64,000 bases of DNA. Origin: Paralvinella palmiformis. Lineage: Eukaryota; Annelida; Polychaeta; Terebellida; Alvinellidae. The stretch is taken from the NCBI GenBank assembly GCA_025642065.1, contig JAODUP010000553.1:52501-116500 (forward strand), read 5' to 3'. Shown here piece by piece: positions 23,190 through 36,705 of this stretch; positions within the stretch are counted from its first letter, which is position 1; each line of letters opens with the position of its first letter. The position numbers and the translations under genes were made by a program. The notes below the pieces were generated by a model that did not search any database, was not told the DNA's origin, and was given only the letters and a program-made list of their open reading frames with translations.

Positions 23190-23364
23190 TCTTACGGCCA
23201 CGTTTGTGCACATGGTAGTCTAAATGAACCGAATTAACGACGTCCAAATGTAATGAGGCGAAGAGGAAGATGAAACACCCTTCAGATATACCCACACCAA
23301 CAATTTAACTCAGATGGTTAACAGCTGTGGCCAAACGCGCTACCAGTTAGACGATGGAGGCGCC
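23190..23364 (-). mobile_element. SINE family A copy 8
   Basis: The minus-strand head is ggcgcctccatcgtctaact, the B box is degenerate, and body pieces ggtgtttcatcttcctcttc and gtgcacaaacgtggccgtaa are present. It lies upstream of the MULE fragment on the same strand. Confidence 0.82.
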
Positions 23365-24124
23365 TTTGTTTTCTAACCAAACGGATCATACATTTGATGG
23401 ATACAACATTTATCTGGGTTTTAAAAAATTATTTGGCGAAAATGTAGTAATTGCTACACAAAGCGCAAAGATTTTATACATAGCTCCGTTTTGTATTTCC
23501 TTTTCATTTATAGATCGCTCGCTAGATGGCAGCAGTACAGTATGGGCTGCAAAGAGCATTTGATCAGTCCCAGAGCCAAAACCACTATGTAATGTGTTCT
23601 CTGGTTTATGCTATGACGTTTTATTATATCGTATTATGTTTATGAAAGAATTGTTTGAAATAAAAGCAAACGGTGGAAATTAGACGCAGCATACCGAATA
23701 CAAAGGGATTAGATGAAAGGTCGGAGTACATCCGCGTATAAAAAAAAATCGCATTAGACAGGTTTGCGTCAATTAATATTTGCGGGATGACATTAAGGAA
23801 ATACCAGTACGGCAATGAACTAATCTAAAAGGCGTGAATAGACCCATTGCACGATGACGTCAAAAACCAAAACAAACCAGGTGCGCTTTGCATTGTGGGA
23901 TTTATAGGGGGGGGGGCCACTGAGCGATAATACCGTGATAATTCCGCTTTTTTAACATTAAACGTCAATGTTCCGGATCTGTTATAATCATGCCAAAAAC
24001 TAACATGTTTGATTCAACACTATTCTATTTTATGTTATTTATTTTAAATACCAATACACTCAGACACACATTTATTTAAAATATTAATACATTTATTTAA
24101 AATATCAATACATTCAAGTCACAG

Positions 24125-24125
<1 letters not shown>
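23365..24125. other. intergenic region
   Basis: No gene is seen. It contains a G-run at 23910-23918 and AT-rich direct repeats (atttatttaaaatatcaata) at about 24070-24115. Confidence 0.5.
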
Positions 24126-24154
<29 letters not shown>

Positions 24155-24155
<1 letters not shown>

Positions 24156-24418
24156 GACATTTAATATAACGCCCTATCCAGCTATATAGCTGCTCTAATG
24201 CGCTTTACAGTATTATTATCCCTGACCAATCCAGCAAACATCTCAACTCCCAAAGGAGCATACAACGCATACTGCCAATATAGGCGCAAAGTCGGGTACT
24301 CATTTTTATGGATGAGTGAACCCGTCGCCAACATGGTGGCATTGCAGCTCACGGAGCCTCGAACCCGCGACCCTTCGGCTGCGAAGACTACGCTCTAACT
24401 AACTGCGCTATCACGCCA
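24155..24418 (-). mobile_element. SINE family B copy 2
   Basis: Reverse orientation of the body and head seen at 17607-17944 (ttgcagctcacggagcctcg, cgctctaactaactgcgcta). An (AT)n array at 24126-24154 takes the place of the (ATT)n tail. Confidence 0.85.
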
Positions 24419-24923
24419 TCTAGCGACCGATCTGTAAATGAAGCGAACAAACGAAACGTATCTGAACTGACCGAAACTGACGTGATTTTCCTCTTTTGTC
24501 GTCACCAATATTGAGAACAAATCCAACGAAACAATAGTTATGTATGTAACGTCACCACTCGCTGCGTGCCAACACCGCGTACGCGGGCACATTCTGCTTT
24601 ATAATTGATTAGCCACGTGGTGGCCAGCTCAACGTGATCCGTGTAAACGTGAACGTATTACGGCGTTTCTATCCGCACAAACAGGTATATGCATAACTTA
24701 CAATATATGAATGATAGAGTGACTTATTTTGACAAACAAATGGTCGTTTCCATTAGAAACATTCGAAAAACATATATATATTGGCCACCAAAGAATTGCC
24801 TTAAATGTGAACAGATTTGAGTTAGTTTTTCATAAGTTATTCATGACGCCTATTATAATCTAAATCAATTGCAGAAAATCGATTCTATAACCCAGTATAA
24901 GTAACATTGTTTGGAAACTTTAA
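24419..24923. other. intergenic region
   Basis: I see nothing recognisable in this stretch. Confidence 0.4.
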
Positions 24924-25090
24924 AACGTTCCCGTTTAACGGCCACCTTTGTGCACAAGGTAGGCTAAATGGGCCGAGCGACCCCTAAAGGTAATGCAGCG
25001 AAGTGAAAGATGAAACACCGGTCGGGATTTGAACCCAGCTGCTATAGATCTGTGGTCAACCGCGCTACCAGTTAGGCCATGGAGGCGCCC
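24924..25090 (-). mobile_element. SINE family A copy 9
   Basis: The minus-strand head is ggcgcctccatggcctaactg, without the usual ATC tail. Target-site repeat tggaaactttaa (24912-24923) and tggatactttaa (25091-25102), one mismatch. Confidence 0.9.
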
Positions 25091-25102
25091 TGGATACTTT
25101 AA

Positions 25103-26149
25103 GTAGTTACCAGATAGACATTGTGCATCTAATCATAGCACACGCAATATCGCTCGTCAAATAGCGGGAGTGATGACGTCATACACAAAGGTCTCGTTAA
25201 AGACATTGTGTGTATCTCTTTATCTCACCAATTAGTGCATCATTGGACTGGTAATTGTAAGAAGGGTTTCTTCCTTTGCCATTATCATATTAGTAATAGA
25301 CCGATCCCGCTACGACTGCGACACCAAGCGGGAAATGGCCGAAGCTAGATGGTGGATTACAAAGCTGAGACTGTTCGTGCGGAATCTCGGATTACAAGGC
25401 CAATGGCCATCTCCTGACTTTCAGGCAGAATAACTCGCCCGAGATCCAAATCAACGCAAATGCGCATGCCTGATGGAATCGGCTTACTGACGCGTTAGAA
25501 AACCCAGATTCGTCAATCACCAAATGTAAACAGAAGTGTGTTTAAATTGTGAAAACACAAAATCAAGAATGGCCTTGATACACTTGTATCAATGGAATGT
25601 GTAATACGTGTGTTTAGCCGTCATTGAACTGTTATAAAACATAACCTAATTTTATGCCCATCGATAATTTTAAGCTAATCTATAGTTGTGTCTAACAGGC
25701 GAAGTTGTAACTGAAGAACAATTGAGATAATTGTTAAAGAGACAGAAAATATTTTCGACTAGGATATTGATATGTGGATAAATGGGGGGCAGGCGGAAAA
25801 TAAGGAAAGGACAAAAAAAGGAAACGGCAAAGAATGAAGGAACATGGAAGGAATAAGGGCCAGAATAATATTATAAAAGGACAAGAAAACAAAGGATAGA
25901 AAACAAAAGAAAAGAACAGGTTAATATCATACTAATGGTGGCGCATCTTGACGGCGAACTAAGGTGATGATTGACAATTTAGCTCCATAATAGCGTAGTG
26001 GACCAAAAGCACGAGGGCTCGCTTTCCGAATCCACCAACCCCGGACTAATGCGTTTTTTGCGCATATAGAAGTAGTAAGTTCGATGATGATGCTAGAAAT
26101 AGTGTGTATATGTTTTATTTACAGCTGAATATGGCCAGATGTCATAATA
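25103..26149. other. intergenic region
   Basis: No gene is seen. At about 25790-25930 there is a purine-rich stretch (repeated aaggaa, aaaagga). Confidence 0.45.
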
Positions 26150-26690
26150 ATAATAATAGTAACAATAGTAATAATAATAATTATTATTATTATTATTATA
26201 AATTTCTATAGCGCCCATATTCTCCAAAAGAATCGAGCTCAGTGGCGCACCTAGTACAGGGATTTGGCAATCTCATAGTCCAGGTACAAAATGCAAAATT
26301 CATCAACAAATGATCAGATGGAGTGGAAACGTAGGACACAGAGGAGGGAAAACCAAGACTAGAAAAGGTGAATTTTCAAATGATGACGGAAATAAACTAT
26401 GCTATTTGATGACTTAACATAAAAAAGCAGTTTTAACCCTGGGAACAGACAACAAGTGAAAACCGGATGAACGGAGCTCTCTGGGATTGGGTAACATGGA
26501 AGCAAACAAAATAGATATGAGGGTTCTCCAGAAGAAAGAGTTTGATAGGGAATGGCACAGAGTTTTAAAATGATGCGAGATTGAACAGGGAGCCAGTGGA
26601 GAGGTTTCGGGAGCGGGATAGAAGGGGGAAAGCCGCGGAGAGCGTTTATAAACTAGGAAACGATATTTTAACAACTTAGCGCTATCAGTT
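26150..26690 (-). mobile_element. probable LINE 3' end (decayed)
   Basis: An AAT/ATT palindromic run (26150-26195) joins aaatttctatagcgcccata, which read on the minus strand gives a gcgctatagaaattt plus (ATT)n terminus like those of many non-LTR elements. No protein remnant could be followed. Confidence 0.35.
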
Positions 26691-26746
26691 GTTGTGAATG
26701 TTAAACGACTGCGTGAATTTGTTATTCTCTGTTGTTGTTGTTATAT

Positions 26747-26778
<32 letters not shown>

Positions 26779-27557
26779 ATTGTTGCCGTTTTTAAATATT
26801 TATCTGTCAATTAAATGCTACATAAAATACAATGCATAATAAAATATACGCACGCACGCGCGCGAGCAGGCGCACGCTTACAATAACTAAAACAGAACTG
26901 GGATGGAACAAAAATTATAACTAGCATTGGCATGACAATAATACCCTGCCATAATCTATGAAAACACAAACGTTATGATAGTGTAAGTACTGTAACGTCC
27001 AAAAGAACCCGTTTCGTGGCATAGTTTGTCTTTGTGTGGACAATATGGTGCTGCCATCTACCGAATATGAATAAACATACCGAGTGCCAAATAAAAGATC
27101 GTTCAGCCAAAATTTGTCAACTTCATAAATCATACTGACCCTTGTGATACTTAGCCATACCCTATATTATTTAAAGCTTCAGCTTTAATTAATTAGAGCT
27201 ATCGTACAAAAGGCGTATTTACAAATTTGACGTTTCGTGGGCCGAGTTCGGTATTCCTTAGCAACAAACGGAACAAACTTAATTGTTAAACCAAAGAAGT
27301 TTGTCTCTTTTCTTTTGGATATTTTTCATATTGTATTTATTTATTAATACCCCTTGAGTTCAACACTTCCTCTTTGTATTCATACTTATATGTAACTCGT
27401 CTCGGCCTATAAACAAAACCCCAGCTCGCAATACATCGTATTCAGCATAATCTACCCCAGGACGTAAAATGTGAACCCTACACACGAAAACGCATTTCCT
27501 ATGTGTTGAGTGGTCCGGGATATGCAAGGCAATGAAATCAGTTATGTGGATTCTCTA
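26691..27557. other. intergenic region
   Basis: A (GTT)n tract lies at about 26731-26785. The rest shows no gene. Confidence 0.5.
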
Positions 27558-27566
27558 ATGAACTAT

Positions 27567-27756
27567 CGGCGCCTCCGTGGTCTAATTGGTAGCGCGTTGC
27601 ACTACAGAACACTACCACCTCAGTTCGAATTTCGGCATGGGCATATCTGAAGGTTGTTCCATCTTCGACTTCGCTTCATTACATTTGGAGGTCGCTCGGC
27701 CCATTTAGCCTACCATGTGCACAAAAGTGGCCGTAAAACATCAACATCAACATGTG
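27567..27756 (+). mobile_element. SINE family A copy 10
   Basis: Head ggcgcctccgtggtctaatt, B box agttcgaattt, full body, tail (atcaac)n. Target-site repeat atgaactat (27558-27566) and atgaattat (27757-27765). Confidence 0.9.
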
Positions 27757-27974
27757 ATGAATTATAGATTCGAACCCGTGACTTACCCCCATAGAGTGAA
27801 AATATGACGTTTAGTTTACTCTGAGTACACCAAACATCGGGGGGTGAGTATATCGTCGTCATAATCCCCTTATATCCATTTCAAATTCGATCTATTGCCA
27901 TAAAACCCGCAGATAGTTTCCATTGCTGCCTTATTTTAGGGTCTTTTAAGCACCGTCACTTTCCATAGAAAACT

Positions 27975-28333
27975 TGCTTGCTTGTATTTCTGGGAGGATC
28001 CCCAGGCTGTCGCTCGATCAGCACTACCTCTATGTTGTAGAGGTTGGTGCGTACTCCTCCCCCACCACTCACAGGGGAATAGTACGGAAAGATAGAACCG
28101 AAATACCCCATGAGGGTGGTCACTGCCAGAGTGTTTTACGCGCTCAGGGGGTCTTTAACGTCCCCCTTTATTTTAATCAATTCAGTGGAGACGGCAGCGC
28201 CAGTTAACGTGGTAAACCAACCAAGATGTTCTGAGTCGAGAAATTAATCCCTGGAAAAGTTCCGACCTGGGATCGAACCTGGGATCTTTGGCACCAAGTG
28301 CCAGCTGCATAGCCGCTAGACCACAGCAGCTCA
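27975..28333 (-). mobile_element. tRNA-headed SINE, family C
   Basis: The minus strand begins gagctgctgtggtctagcgg, with B box caggttcgatcccagg. A body of about 270 bases includes gggggacgttaaagaccccc and the CTTGC repeat at the far end. The head is tRNA-like, but no acceptor stem pairs. A single copy is seen here. Confidence 0.6.
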
Positions 28334-29059
28334 TTCAATAGAAAACGAAGATTTACGCCAACTATGTGCTACCGTTTATGTTAATTATATCCCACGTGAC
28401 TTCTATATACAGTACAGACGATAGATGTTGCTGAAAATTATTACTGACAAGAGAAAATAAGTAAATCCTCAGCTCCATTTATGTTATGTAGATATATCAA
28501 AATAAAATTCATAATTAATATTTGCTGTATTATGTAATAAGAAAACTATTATAATAAATTATGTTTACCAATGAGATATGTAGCCAGCTGTCTTTTTGTT
28601 ATTATAATTTCAATTAGATATACTTTCGTCAGCGACGGACATGTCTGACACGTGACATGAAAGTTCCGACATGTCAGCGTCATAAATAGCGAAAAATAAC
28701 ATTCTATTATCGTTTCATCGATTTTATTTTCTGGAATGATGAATTAAATTGTTATATTCGACAATAGGAAATTTCTTCTCAACTGAATTTACTTAATTTT
28801 TATCACTGACCTCAATAAAATCTTGAACCAGAAAACTAATTTTGTTGAAGATTGAGATTGTTGACGGTAATTAGAACGTTCGTCAGTGATGCAACGGCAT
28901 TATATAGGTAATATATAATCGCTTTTATTTGCAATTATATGACAATCCACGAAAATTATAAACCATATTTAAAGAGAAAAATGGGCAAACATATTGTATT
29001 TGATATTGTGTCCCCAAAACCCACTAAAAAGGATTTTATTATATAACTGTCTGTGGGTG

Positions 29060-29102
<43 letters not shown>

Positions 29103-29415
29103 TGCCAGTGCTATTTTTAACGTGTTAGCTTCTGTGCCAACACCCATACGTATTCGGCAGAATAAAAATGAAAATACTACTATTTCTGCTATTGTCGGAG
29201 GTATTGGGATTATTATCATAATATATATTATATGGCCGTAAAACACGAATCATTAATCAATGTACTGATATATATGTTTTATTTCCAATTATAGCTGCAT
29301 TATATATGTACTAATATATACAATTTGTTTTCTATTTAGGTAGTGGTCGTTTGGTTATAATTCTGTAAGAATCAAAAACACCACGAAAACCTGAGCCAAC
29401 GCCTTTGTTATATGT
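28334..29415. other. intergenic region
   Basis: AT-rich. A (TA)n tract lies at 29063-29099. No gene is seen. Confidence 0.5.
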
Positions 29416-29429
29416 AACATAATAGACAC

Positions 29430-29599
<170 letters not shown>

Positions 29600-30580
29600 A
29601 TAATGTATATAGGTAATAGCAGAAAATTTCTGATTTCATTTCATTTTGTGTATTTACAATACAAAATATACGTTGTATCAGTCATCGCTGTACAATAATA
29701 TTCAGCACATATCAAAATCAGCAAAGCTGTGTCAAATAATGCCTTTTTTGGTTAATAAAAGGCGAGTCGTCTGCGTTTGATATTTTTTGGCAGAACTCCG
29801 ACCAAAAATATTAATACTATCATAATGATAAAGTCTGTCCATAATTCGCCATACATTTCACTTACGATTGAATGTTAGGATAGAAGAAGCTTATATTTTT
29901 TAATCAGTGGTATTATTTCTGCCATTACGTGCGAAATAAAAGGTTTTTTAAACTCCTTCTTTGGGAAAGTACGACGGCTTTATTTATTTTTTTGAGAGAG
30001 AAAGAGATTGTAAATATGACTTTCAGCTTTCTATTTTTTTTTCATTGTGAAGATTTTTGTCGACTTTTTGAAAAGCTGAAATCATTTCTTGCAGCGTATA
30101 GTCTGCGAGATAAACGTCCGAAGTTATCGTCTGCTTCGCCGTGCAGCGGATCAGATTGAATGGCACACGATTTATCCCACCAAACCGAAAATGGTACCCT
30201 TTCTTTGGAATACGACGCGCCCCCTCTACCCCTTACTGTCGGTGTCGGTGTCCCTCCCAATCTCCCCTTTGTCGTTTCCTTTTCACGCCGTCGTACTTGT
30301 CATCTGTCAGAAATCGGTTCAAGTACGATTCCTTTCCATGGTGAACCGGAAGTGAAGCGCAGATGTTCGTTCGTTCGTTGTTGATAACTGGTTTCATGAT
30401 TCATAAGACGGATGACACCCACTTACCGAAATTCGATACTTTTACTATCTCATGTCGGTAACGAGAATCGGTACCGACCTGATACACTTGACCTTCCCCG
30501 ATCATATCTCAATAAACATCTGCCTGTGTTCTCTGAGAATAATCCGAGGATGTTGTTGTCCAAAGAGACAGGACATCTAC
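29600..30580. other. unique intergenic block
   Basis: No gene is seen. From about 30080 to 30360 base composition is more even and the sequence lacks repeats, with several short open frames. It could be regulatory, but nothing specific is recognised. Confidence 0.35.
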
Positions 30581-30591
30581 ATGTAATCGTC

Positions 30592-30864
<273 letters not shown>

Positions 30865-31243
30865 GTAAAGAATCTACTGTCTGTACAGTTCAGTAATATT
30901 TATTTTTAAGAAGGTTATCTAATATTCCAGAACGCCTCAAATACCAAATCATGTAAAACGCGCCAGCTACAAAATATAACCTTCCAGGATAATGATCCAG
31001 AACAGCAACATGGCAAAATAGGGGCCGGATTATGGACTGACCTGATACTTAAATAAATATTACTAAGGCGGTTTCGAACCCAAAACCTGTGGCTTGTGGA
31101 TGTGAACATTGGAGACGACTCAGGAGTAATGAGAAATACTTGATGCCTGTCGTATTGTGATCACTCAATGACTGGTTTATGTCATAAAATATAATCATGA
31201 TATGGAACAGATCTTAAATACATTATATACGAGCTGACTAAGT

Positions 31244-31347
<104 letters not shown>

Positions 31348-31401
31348 TTACGGGATAATATACTCAATATAGTCCAGTCTAGATGTTACTTAAAACAGAA
31401 G

Positions 31402-31406
<5 letters not shown>

Positions 31407-31495
<89 letters not shown>
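31407..31495. repeat. (TA)n(GA)n compound array
   Basis: A TA tract followed directly by a GA tract. Confidence 0.93.
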
Positions 31496-31497
<2 letters not shown>

Positions 31498-31623
31498 AAT
31501 TCCATTTCGTTGTTTTAAGATCCGTACAGGATCAACAATTGAACACAGACGTACTCCGGACAACAAGGATAGAACATCATCCAAAGCATCAAAACAAACA
31601 AACAAACAAACAAATCTATAAAA

Positions 31624-31625
31624 TA

Positions 31626-31711
<86 letters not shown>

Positions 31712-31765
31712 GACGACAGACAGACAGAGAGAGATAGAGAGGGGGAGAAAGAGAGAGAGAAATAA
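31624..31765. repeat. (TA)n(GA)n compound array
   Basis: A TA tract then a GA tract, fading into a degenerate purine run to about 31765. Confidence 0.9.
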
Positions 31766-31895
31766 GAAAAAGTAAATATTTATCACAGCTGATGTTTATA
31801 TCTTATCTTCCTATTTTTCAAGTGTTATAGGTATCAAGTAAATCTTACTTTTAATCATTTCTCAATAAAACAAAAATCGTCATATAATATGCCAT

Positions 31896-32030
31896 GACGC
31901 GCGCACGCACACACACGCGCGCACACACACACACAGAGAGACAACCACACACACACGAACACACACACAGACAGACAACCACAAAACCCCACACGCACAC
32001 ACACACACACAAAAACCACACACACGCACA
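31896..32030. repeat. degenerate (CA/CG)n tract
   Basis: Alternating purine-pyrimidine sequence (acgcgcgcacgcacacacac and variants), a possible Z-DNA-forming stretch. Confidence 0.8.
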
Positions 32031-32139
32031 ATTGCGCCCGGCAGACAAACCGTGACAACCGAATATAATATTAATCATAAATCATGTTACCATCCTCGCT
32101 TTCTGTTTATCATCAAATCAGGTTTCGTGACAAATTCAA

Positions 32140-32950
32140 TCCGACATTTGCATATTAACAATCAAATCAGCCAATTACTGACGCGGCCGACTTAATTATT
32201 CACGTTGATGTCGCTGAGATGATAGTAAACACCTGATGAACGAAACGGCGAATCCAGGATGTGGGTGAGGGGGGCGGTAGGGGCGGTGTTTCTCAGGCCC
32301 TCAACGTCATCCCACGGAATCTGCGCATTATATATTACGTAATGCGACGAACGAACGCTGACTTTAAAACCATAAAACCATCAAATCGACCTCTATGGCT
32401 CTAACCTACTTCAAACGAGGCCGGTTTCACAACTGAATATTTATGAATAATGTGAAATATAACAATTTTCCAGTGGACAGCAACTTGTTTTCCTCATAAG
32501 AGCTCTCCTTGTGAAATATGGACCCTGTCAACGTGACTTATGGCCAGGCTTGACTAATTAATGCTCTAATCTGGACGGAGGGACACCGTTTTGACATCTG
32601 GCAATAAATCACGCCCGTTATCGTAAGACTAAAGACATGCCGGGCGTAAAAAGAGCGCATTATGTAAATGCGATCGGTCGCCGAGAGGCTGTTTTGTTCG
32701 GGGGCATAATTGATTGGATTGTCACTTCGTCGACGCCACTTCATCAAATATCTCTCGTCGCCCGTTGTCGCGTGGTAATTTGGCCATTGCCTCAAAATCG
32801 GAGATTGATCGTTACACGTCAATCGGCTGTCGGATGGTTTCGGCGGATCATTGTCGTGTGTCAACTGTGTCGAAGGCTCTGCGCTAACATCTGTTGTGAG
32901 CTCGCGTAGGCAACCGGGAGCTCGTAAATAAGAATTATGGTTCTATGTTA
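32140..32950. promoter_or_regulatory. candidate cis-regulatory block (unproven)
   Basis: This unique, repeat-free stretch of even base composition is rich in TAAT and TGAC-like words (for example tgcatattaacaatcaaatc, cataattgattggattgtca). Its open frames are short and unconvincing on both strands. The look is that of a conserved non-coding element, but conservation cannot be tested here. Confidence 0.2.
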
Positions 32951-33052
32951 GGAGGTTCCGGTAGATATATGCGAGCGCACGCACATACCCGTAGGCATGC
33001 ACGCATTGGCAGTATTAGACATACTACTAGACATGCGTACATCTAAGACATA

Positions 33053-33056
<4 letters not shown>

Positions 33057-33127
<71 letters not shown>
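33057..33127. repeat. (CA)n(TA)n array
   Basis: A CA tract followed directly by a TA tract. Confidence 0.93.
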
Positions 33128-33133
<6 letters not shown>

Positions 33134-33282
33134 AATTTTTCATTCATAATACATAAATTTAATGAAATCAAACAGTCAGAATGTTGAAAAGGAAGATGCT
33201 TGAAGCATTGCTTATATAATACATCCCCCCTGTAACTGAAACAATAAATTGAAAATTAATTTTTTATACATAAGTAATTTTG

Positions 33283-33284
33283 TA

Positions 33285-33337
<53 letters not shown>

Positions 33338-33358
33338 TGTGTGTGTGTGTGTGTGTGC
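33283..33358. repeat. (TA)n(GA)n(GT)n array
   Basis: Three dinucleotide tracts in series. Confidence 0.93.
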
Positions 33359-33359
33359 A

Positions 33360-34140
33360 CGAATCCGTGCGCGTGTGCGAGCGAACACTTTGACCGTGAA
33401 AGAAAAAAGAACGAACGCAGCGTTCCCTCAATCCAGACGAGCCACCGGGACACGGACTTCGACATGGCGACTTATCCGATAGGGGGCGCGTGGCACTTTT
33501 TAATTGCTTTTCGTCTTCGGGCTGCCATTGCCGAATGGCGCTGCGACGCTGACGAGAGCGACAGCGAGAAAACGCGAGGATTACATTTCAATGCCGCACT
33601 GGTGTCGAAACGCGACATCGCCAATCAAACTGGGTCCTCTTCAAGCGTTGAATCGCCCCTTGCTTTCCATTATGTTGCGACATCGTTATGAAAGCCCAAA
33701 ACTAAATGTGGTCGGTGGTGTTACGCGGAAAATGCAATAAGTCCGCAAAAATCGTATCCCGGCTGTATTGTGCAGCTGCGATGGAGTTGGGTGGATGGCG
33801 CGGTGGAGCGGACGGGGGGTGGCTGGCGGGCGGCCTAAACCTCGCGAATAACTCCGTTTTTATGCAGGTGACGCAAATTGGGCAGAAAATTTCATTGTCG
33901 CCGAACGGAAGAAATGCGGAGAAAAAACCCCCATCCGCGCGAAGACGTGTTTACGCCAGCCTTGCTACTAAGCCGAGATTAGAACCGACAGCTTACATAA
34001 TGGAACAAAAACAAGTTTACAGTTAGTTCTCCACCGAGAGACGTCGGTTGAAGTCGCTCAATATATATTGTGCCGGGTTCGCTTCGCGGCTGTCTCCGGT
34101 CGCTTCCCCGGCACAATTGTGACATGAAAACCAGCTACGA
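33360..34140. promoter_or_regulatory. candidate cis-regulatory block (unproven)
   Basis: Repeat-free and GC-richer than its surroundings. Open frames on the plus strand reach about 115 codons but show no domain. It includes the hairpin at 34067-34117. Confidence 0.2.
34067..34117. other. 11-bp stem hairpin
   Basis: attgtgccggg (34067-34077) and cccggcacaat (34107-34117) are perfect reverse complements separated by 29 bases. Confidence 0.6.
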
Positions 34141-34660
34141 GTGAAGGCTCGTGTCTGCTATACTGGATGGATTGAAAACAAAAATTTAAACGCACTCACA
34201 CTCGCGCTCAAATACACATTTGGAGTGGGTGAGTGCTCGAATGAACATTAAAGATATATAAAGTTATTTTTTTTTTAAAGTTATCTTATTCAAGAACACT
34301 TTTATGCATGGGGCATATCTTCGGCAGAGCAGGTGGCGCTGCTGATCACAGATATCCATTACCCGATTTCAAATACTGTCGCTCATTATAATATTAATCA
34401 TGACATCAGCGGAAATCTCCAGACACGATAATGTGATGTATAAGGCGTCGATGTCAATTGTTACTCGGTAATCTGGAAGGGTCAATGAGTAAAGGTGGGG
34501 GTGGGGGGGGGATTTATTAGACTCAGTACTAATTGCATCTGGTACAGCGAGGTGATCGGATGAAACATCCCATATGCCTATGCGCTATATCCGAAAAAGT
34601 CCATCAGTGTCTCATAAGTTATTATCTTACACACCAGTCACCCGACCTTTATATCATGCC

Positions 34661-34961
34661 CACATCTGTCCGGTAGTCTTAATATCATATACACATCTAC
34701 CCCCACAGCCGTAATGTCATATACACATCTACCCCACAGCCGTAATATCATATACCCCCACAGCCATAATGTCATATGCACATCTACCCCCACAGCGGTA
34801 ATATCATATACACATATACCCCCAGAGCCGTAATATCACATACACATCTACCCCACAGCCGTAATGTCATATTCACATCTACCGCCACAGCCGTAATATC
34901 ATATTCACATCTAACCCCACAGCCGTACTGTCCTATTCAAACCTACACCCCAGTCGTCACA
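34661..34961. repeat. 31-32-nt minisatellite, about 9-10 units
   Basis: Units of the form cacatctaccccacagccgt plus aatatcatata, with one short unit near 34754. Confidence 0.88.
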
Positions 34962-35030
34962 CCAGCCACTCAGCCACATACCAATCTAGATGGGGCAATC
35001 GCATATGTATATATAGATGTCTGTGTACCC

Positions 35031-35438
35031 CGTACTGGTGTTTATTGGTATCAGTGTATCAATACGTACTGGTCTTTATTGGTATCAGTGTATCAATACC
35101 AACTGGTCTTTATTGTTATTAGTGTATCAACACATATTGGTCTTTATTGGTATCAGTGTATCAACACGTATTGGTTTTTATTGGTATCAGTGTATTAATA
35201 TGTACTGGTCTTTATTGGAATCAGTGTATCAATATGTACTGGTCCTTATTGGTATCAGTGTATCAATACCAACTGGTCTTTATTGGTATTAGTGTATCAA
35301 CACGTATTGGTCTGTATTGGTATCAGTTTACCATTACGTAATGGTCTTTATTGGTATCAGTGTATCAACACATACTGGTGTTTATTGGTATCAGTGTATC
35401 AATACGTACTGGTCTGTATTGGTATCAGTGTATCAATA
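35031..35438. repeat. 34-nt minisatellite, 12 units
   Basis: Units read tactggtctttattggtatc plus agtgtatcaatacg. The array spans 408 bases, exactly 12 units. Because 34 is not a multiple of three, the frame rotates, and all three plus-strand frames carry long artefactual open stretches. Confidence 0.93.
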
Positions 35439-35549
35439 GTACCATTGACGCCGATTATCCTACTTTTTCGTTTAAATGCACAATCGAAAAGACTACAAAC
35501 AATTAATTTTGGGAAGAGTTAATTTTTTATTGTAATCGATGTATGCTGA

Positions 35550-35669
35550 ATGAATGAATGAAGGTATGAACAAATAAATGAATGAAGGTATGAACAAATG
35601 AATGAATGAAGGTATGAATGAATGAAAGAATGAACATATGAATGAATGAATGAATGAATGAATGAATGC
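35550..35669. repeat. (GAAT)n array with an interrupted periodicity
   Basis: GAAT units are interspersed with gaaggtatgaacaaat variants. Confidence 0.88.
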
Positions 35670-35730
35670 ATTATTCAGCACATGACATATTAATATATAA
35701 TTAAAAGATTGATATTAATTAGGATGTACA

Positions 35731-36369
<639 letters not shown>

Positions 36370-36705
36370 ATATGCGGGTACATCGAATACGTTTCAAAAC
36401 AGCATCTATTATTTACAAATTTATAAACACTGGATGGTGTCGCATATTCCAGTCCCCATTTAACACCTTACGCCTGTCAAGTCAACACGAGGCGCAGCAG
36501 CCCTGGCAACCCCTACCTTCATGTTCCTGTGTACAAACCTAGCGTAAACAAGTGAAAAGTACACTTTCACAACTGTCTCAGCAACGATGGTCCTTTACTG
36601 TAGATTTCTCTACCCCACGAAGTTCGTTCTGCCCCAACAGTATCATGTTTCAGACAAAGGCTAAAGACACATCTTTTTCAGGATGCATATCCACCTTAAA
36701 GGGAT
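36370..36705 (+). mobile_element. LINE 3' coding remnant
   Basis: A decayed reading, YKFINTGWCRIFQSP..., is followed in other frames by a piece ending FRQRLKTHLFQDAYPP. This matches the usual C-terminus of Jockey/CR1-type LINE proteins (F+..LKTHLF). Frameshifts and a stop are present. Confidence 0.5.

Noticed and set aside
33341..34026. Open frames of about 106-116 codons
   Set aside because: No domain, codon bias or splice borders; they begin in or just beside a GT array and overlap in two frames.
34776..35522. Several overlapping frames with LVxIGISVS-type repeats
   Set aside because: They follow the 34-base minisatellite, whose period shifts the frame at each unit; no start, splice or composition signal supports coding.
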